NCBI GenBank assembly: GCA_963971535.1
Contig: OZ020599.1
Location: 93,569,765 to 93,633,764, forward strand
Direction of reading: 5' to 3'
From: Notolepis coatsorum
Lineage: Eukaryota > Chordata > Actinopteri > Aulopiformes > Paralepididae
DNA: 64,000 bases
In this document: positions 59,996 to 64,000 of the stretch, one piece after another
Numbering within the stretch: position 1 is the first letter of the stretch
Layout of the letters: every line of letters starts with the position of its first letter
Notes under the pieces: generated by a model
Database searches by the model: none
The model's input: only the letters and a program-made list of their open reading frames with translations
Told to the model about the DNA's origin: nothing
Made by a program: the position numbers and the translations under genes

Positions 59996-62600
59996 ATCAT
60001 TTCAGATAATGGTTGAAGAAGTGAGTCTTTAGTCGACGGCGAAAGATTGGACGGGATTCGGCTGTCCTAACTGGGATGGGTAGTTCATTCCACCATTGTG
60101 GGGCAAGGACTGAGAATAGGCGGCTTCTCTTTGATGACCCTCCGGGAGCTTGGATAGGAGTAGATCTGAGGCGGCCAGAAGACGCAGAGCGTAGGGGTCT
60201 TGAGGGTGTGTAGTTAGAGACCATTGACCGGAGGTAGGCGGGAGCGGTTCCCTTTGCCGCACGGTATGCTAGGTCGAGGGCCTTGAAGCGGATACGTGCA
60301 GCAATGGGGAGCCAGTGCAGGTCCCTAAGAAGTGGGGTGACATGGGCTGACTTCGGTAGGTTTGAGATCAGGCGGGCCGCTGCATTTTGAATGAGTTGAA
60401 GAGGCTTGGTGGCAGTGGCCGGGAGGCCAGCTAGCAGTGCGTTGCAGTAGTCGAGGCGGGAGATGACTGTTGATTGGACGAGGAGTTGGGTGGCTTCTTT
60501 TGTCAGGAAGGGGCGTATCCTTCTGACGTTGCTCAGGAGGAATCTGCAGGTTCTGGTTGTCGCTGCGATGTGAGCAGAGAAGTTCAACTGGTCGTCGAGG
60601 ACAACACCAAGGTTCTTGGCGGTCGGCGACGCGGTCACAGCTGCATTCTCGACTGTGATGGAGAGGTCGGTCAGGGGGGAGGATTTGGCCGGCAGGTGGA
60701 GCAATTCTGTTTTGCTTAGGTTCAGTTTGAGGTGGTTGGTCGTCATCCAGGCGGAGATGTCGGACAGACAGGCCGAGATCCGCTCAGAGACGTGGATATC
60801 TGAGGGAGGGAAGGAGAGGAAGAGTTGAGTATCATCGGCATAACAATGATATGAGAAGCCATGAGATGTGATAATGTTACCCAGTGATTTAGTGTAGAGG
60901 GAGAAGAGAAGGGGTCCTAGGACCGAGCCCTGGGGGACACCCGTCCGGAGGGGGCGGGTGGCCGACAGAGTCCCTCTCCATGACACTTGGTAGGAGCGGT
61001 CATTGAGGTATGATGTCAGCCATGTCAGCGCAGATCCAGCCACTCCCATTCCTGCGAGGGCCGCGAGGAGGATCTGATGGTTGACTGTGTCGAAGGCTGC
61101 AGATAGATCTAGGAGAATCAGGACAGAGGAGAGGCCTTTCGCTTTTGCTAAGTGAAGTGCCTCTGTGACCGTAATGAGGGCCGTTTCTGTGGAGTGGCCA
61201 GTCCGGAAGCCAGACTGATTGGGGTCTAGGAGGTCATTCTGTAAGAGATAAGCAGTAAGTTGGTTGGATACAGCACGTTCAAGTGTTTTAGAAAGGAAGG
61301 AGAGAAGAGAGACAGGGCGATAGTTGGCTATGACGGTGGGGTTCAGGGTTGGTTTTTTTATGAGGGGCGTGACTCTGGCTTGTTTTAGGGAGGTGGGGAC
61401 CACCCCCGAGTTGAGTGAGGAGTTGATGGTTGCAGTTAGGAATGGGAGGATGTCCGGTGCTATGGTCTGGAGGAGTGGGGAGGGTAGCTGGTCCAGCTGG
61501 CATGTAGTCGGACGGTTCGACGTTACCAGTGTCAGGGTCTCGGCTTCTGTAATGGGAGAGAAAGATGACAGAGTGAAGGATGAGGTTCTCGATTCAGCGT
61601 TTGGAATGGGTGGGGGTTGGGAGAAGGAGCTGCGGATGTTCTCCACTTTTTCCTCAAAGAAGATCGCAAAGTCTTCGGCAGAAAAAGATGAGGGAGGAGG
61701 AGGTGGGGGGGGAGTGAGGAGGGAGGACATGGTAGCATGCAGTTTGCGAAGATTCTTGGCAGAGGCCTCGATCCTATGGTGAAAGAAAGAAGCTTTGGCA
61801 TTAGTAATGGTTTTGGAGAATGTTAACAAGAGGTTGTGATATGTGTCGATGTCAGCAGTGAGGCGTGACTTTCTATACTTCCTCTCAGCCGCTCTCAGGA
61901 CCTGTCTTTGTTCTCTCACTGCATCCGTCAGCCATGGACTGGGTGGGGAACGGCGGGCAGGTTTCTCAACGAGGGGACAGAGCTTGTCGAAGGAGGTTGC
62001 AAGGGCTGAGAGGAGGGTGGAGGTTGCCATCTCTGTGGGGAGAGCAGAGAAGGTGTCACTCAAAGGTAGAGCGGATATTATGTCAGAGGAGAGGGTGGAG
62101 GGGGATAGGGAGGGCAGGTTGCGTCTGAGTGAGACGGTTTGAGTTGGGGTGAAGACTTTTCGGTTAAGCATGAGAGTTAGTGAGAAGGATATGAAGGAAT
62201 GGTCAGATACATGTAGGGGAGTTACCGTGGTGTTAATGATGCTGGAGTTACGGGAAAATATGAGATCCAAGGAGTTGCCTGCTTTGTGGGTGGGAGGCAT
62301 GGCAGTGGGAGTCAGGTCAAATTGTTGTAGGAGGGAGACCACTGGGACCGACTGAGATGAGTCAGGCAGGTTGAAGTCGCCCAATAGAAGGAGCGGGGTA
62401 CCATCTTCCGGTAAGGAGCTTAGAAGCATGTCCAGCTCATCTGTGAAGTGATCGAGGGGACCTGGAGGGCGATAGAGTGTAACAATGGTGAGATTGAAAG
62501 GATTAGAGACAGATACTGCATGATATTCGAGGGAGGTGCAAAGCAGAAATGGGATGAGGTACAATTTAGGTACAATTTACAGTAAGGTGTACGAGTTGTA
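59764..62600 (-). mobile_element. L2-type LINE with an 855-codon open frame
   Basis: The minus frame 59997-62564 begins inside the endonuclease (LLLLGDFNLPDSSQS, then HVSDHSFISF) and contains the RT blocks ANYRPVSLLSFLSKTLERAV, SGFRTGHSTETALI, LDLSAAFDTVNHQILL, GVPQGSVLGPLLFSLY and YADDTQLFLSF. The 3' tail has TTTACATTTACATTTAGTCA, the L2 signature. The first part of the endonuclease is missing, so the copy is 5'-truncated, but the long intact frame suggests a young insertion. Confidence 0.9.
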
Positions 62601-64000
62601 GTGCAATCCTTCATCAATAAATATAAAGTGTGGGGAGTGGGTGCTACAGTGTGTTTGTTTAAAGTGGGTGTGTGCTATAAAGTGTGTGGAGTGGGTGCTA
62701 CAGTGTGTTTGTTTAAAGTGAGTGTGTGCATGTGGATGTGTGTGCTATGTGCGTTTGGTGGTTGTTGTTGTGTAGTGTTCATTGTTCGTTTAGCAGCCTG
62801 ATGGCCTGGGGATAGAAGCTTCTTCTGAGTCTTTCTGTGCTCGCCTTGAGACTCCGGTATCGCTTGCCTGACCGCAGCAGTTCAAAGAGGCAGTTGTTCG
62901 GGTGACTGGAGTCTTTAATGATTCTCTTAGCCTTGCCCTTGCAACGCTTGTTGTAAATGTTCTGGAGGGTGGGGAGCCCCCCTCCAATTGTGCGTTCGGC
63001 TGAACGTGTCACTCTTTGTAGTCTGCTTCGGTCTTGTGCAGTGCTATTCCCAAACCAGGAGGTGATGTTGCCGGTCAAGATGCTCTCTATTGTACATGAG
63101 TAGAAGTTCTTAAGGATCTTCTGACTGACTTGGAACTTCCTTAGGCGCCTGAGGAAGTAGAGGCGTTGTCGTGCCTTCTTCACAACACTGTCAATGTGTG
63201 TGGTCCATGTCAAGTCCTCGGATATGTAGGCTCCGAGGTACTTAAAGCTGTTGACTCTCTCAACCGGTGCCCCGTCGATGCTGAGGGGGCTGTAGTCCTT
63301 GACCCCCGACCTCCTGAAGTCCACAATCATCTCCTTTGTTTTGCTGACGTTCAGGGAGAGGCTGTTTTCCTGGCACCATCCCGCCAGGACCTTGACCTCT
63401 TCCAGGTAGGCCCTCTCGTCGTTGGCAGAGATCAGGCCCACCACCACTGTGTCGTCAGCAAATTTGATGATTGTATTGCTACTCCGCTGAGCCACACAGT
63501 CGTGTGTGTACAGGGAGTAGAGGAGGGGACTCAGAACACAGCCCTGGGGGGCCCCTATGTTGAGGGTGATGGATGAGGAGGTGCAGTTGCCTGCTCTCAC
63601 CACCTGGGGTCTGCCAGTCAGGAAGTCCAAGACCCACTGGCAGAGGTCATAGTTCAAGCCCAGGTCCCTGAGCTTGGCTATGAGTATGGAGGGGACTATG
63701 GTATTGAATGCCGAGCTGTAGTCGATGAATAGCATTCTCACATAGTTCCCCTGCCTCTTGTCCAGGTGTGATGCTGCTGTGTGCAGCACATGGGCTATGG
63801 CGTCCTCCGTGGACCTGTTGGGGCGGTATGCAAATTGCAGGGGGTCCATGTTGATGGGGAGGGAGGAGCAGATGTAGCCCTTTACTAGCTTCTCAAAGCA
63901 CTTCATGGCTATGGAGGTGAGAGCTACAGGGCGGTAGTCGTTGAGGCAAGCAGGCTTGGATTTTTTGGGTACAGGGATAATAGTGGACTTCTTCAGGCAG
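62601..64000 (-). mobile_element. Rex1-like LINE, continuing beyond the window
   Basis: From 62779 the minus frame is open to the window end. It includes [70 protein letters not shown] and [18 protein letters not shown] with FADD is characteristic of fish Rex1. The 3' UTR has a twice-repeated TGGGTGCTACAGTGTGTTTG block. The 5' part is outside the window. Confidence 0.85.

Overview
This window is vertebrate genomic DNA, almost certainly from a ray-finned fish. Exons are short and separated by long introns. Most of the sequence is mobile elements of kinds typical of teleosts: L2, Rex1-like and other jockey/CR1-type LINEs, a DIRS tyrosine-recombinase retrotransposon, hAT and piggyBac-like miniature elements, and tRNA-derived SINEs. 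Three host loci can be supported. No rRNA gene, functional tRNA gene or CRISPR array was seen.

Region 1 (1-27.5 kb) is one plus-strand gene derived from a hAT transposase (ZBED-like). It has six exons whose junction phases all match, giving a 1043-residue product. The hAT core is recognisable, but the residues aligning with the second and third catalytic acids are Asn and Asp, and the conserved CxxH has lost its His. Exon 6 carries a Thr/Pro/Ala tract of about 380 residues just before the hAT dimerisation domain, and a 32-bp tandem repeat truncates the C-terminus. Its introns hold stacked insertions: hAT elements with 8-bp target duplications, piggyBac-like elements ending in TTAA, SINEs, 29-bp and 31-bp minisatellites, and a structurally complete 7.26-kb DIRS element with inverted repeats and an internal complementary region.

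Region 2 (27.5-37 kb) has no host gene I can support. It holds minisatellites, fold-back elements, a 920-bp Mutator-like fold-back element with 345-bp arms and a 9-bp target duplication, and LINE copies, two of which are joined to a SINE head.

Region 3 (37-47 kb) is a segmental duplication carrying two intact mis18a-like genes, each with a 5'UTR intron and a single coding exon. Copy A's intron is enlarged by insertions. Copy B preserves the matching empty site of one of them.

Region 4 (50.2-57.8 kb) is nsun5, the 28S rRNA m5C methyltransferase. Four exons join in frame to 712 residues. The stop codon that would end a 429-residue conventional protein lies inside the intron-3 splice donor, so splicing there adds a 283-residue lysine-rich tail. 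A nested pair of hAT elements begins six bases after the final stop.

Region 5 (58-64 kb) is LINE sequence on the minus strand: a 3' fragment, an L2 copy with an 855-residue open frame, and a Rex1-like copy that runs off the window.
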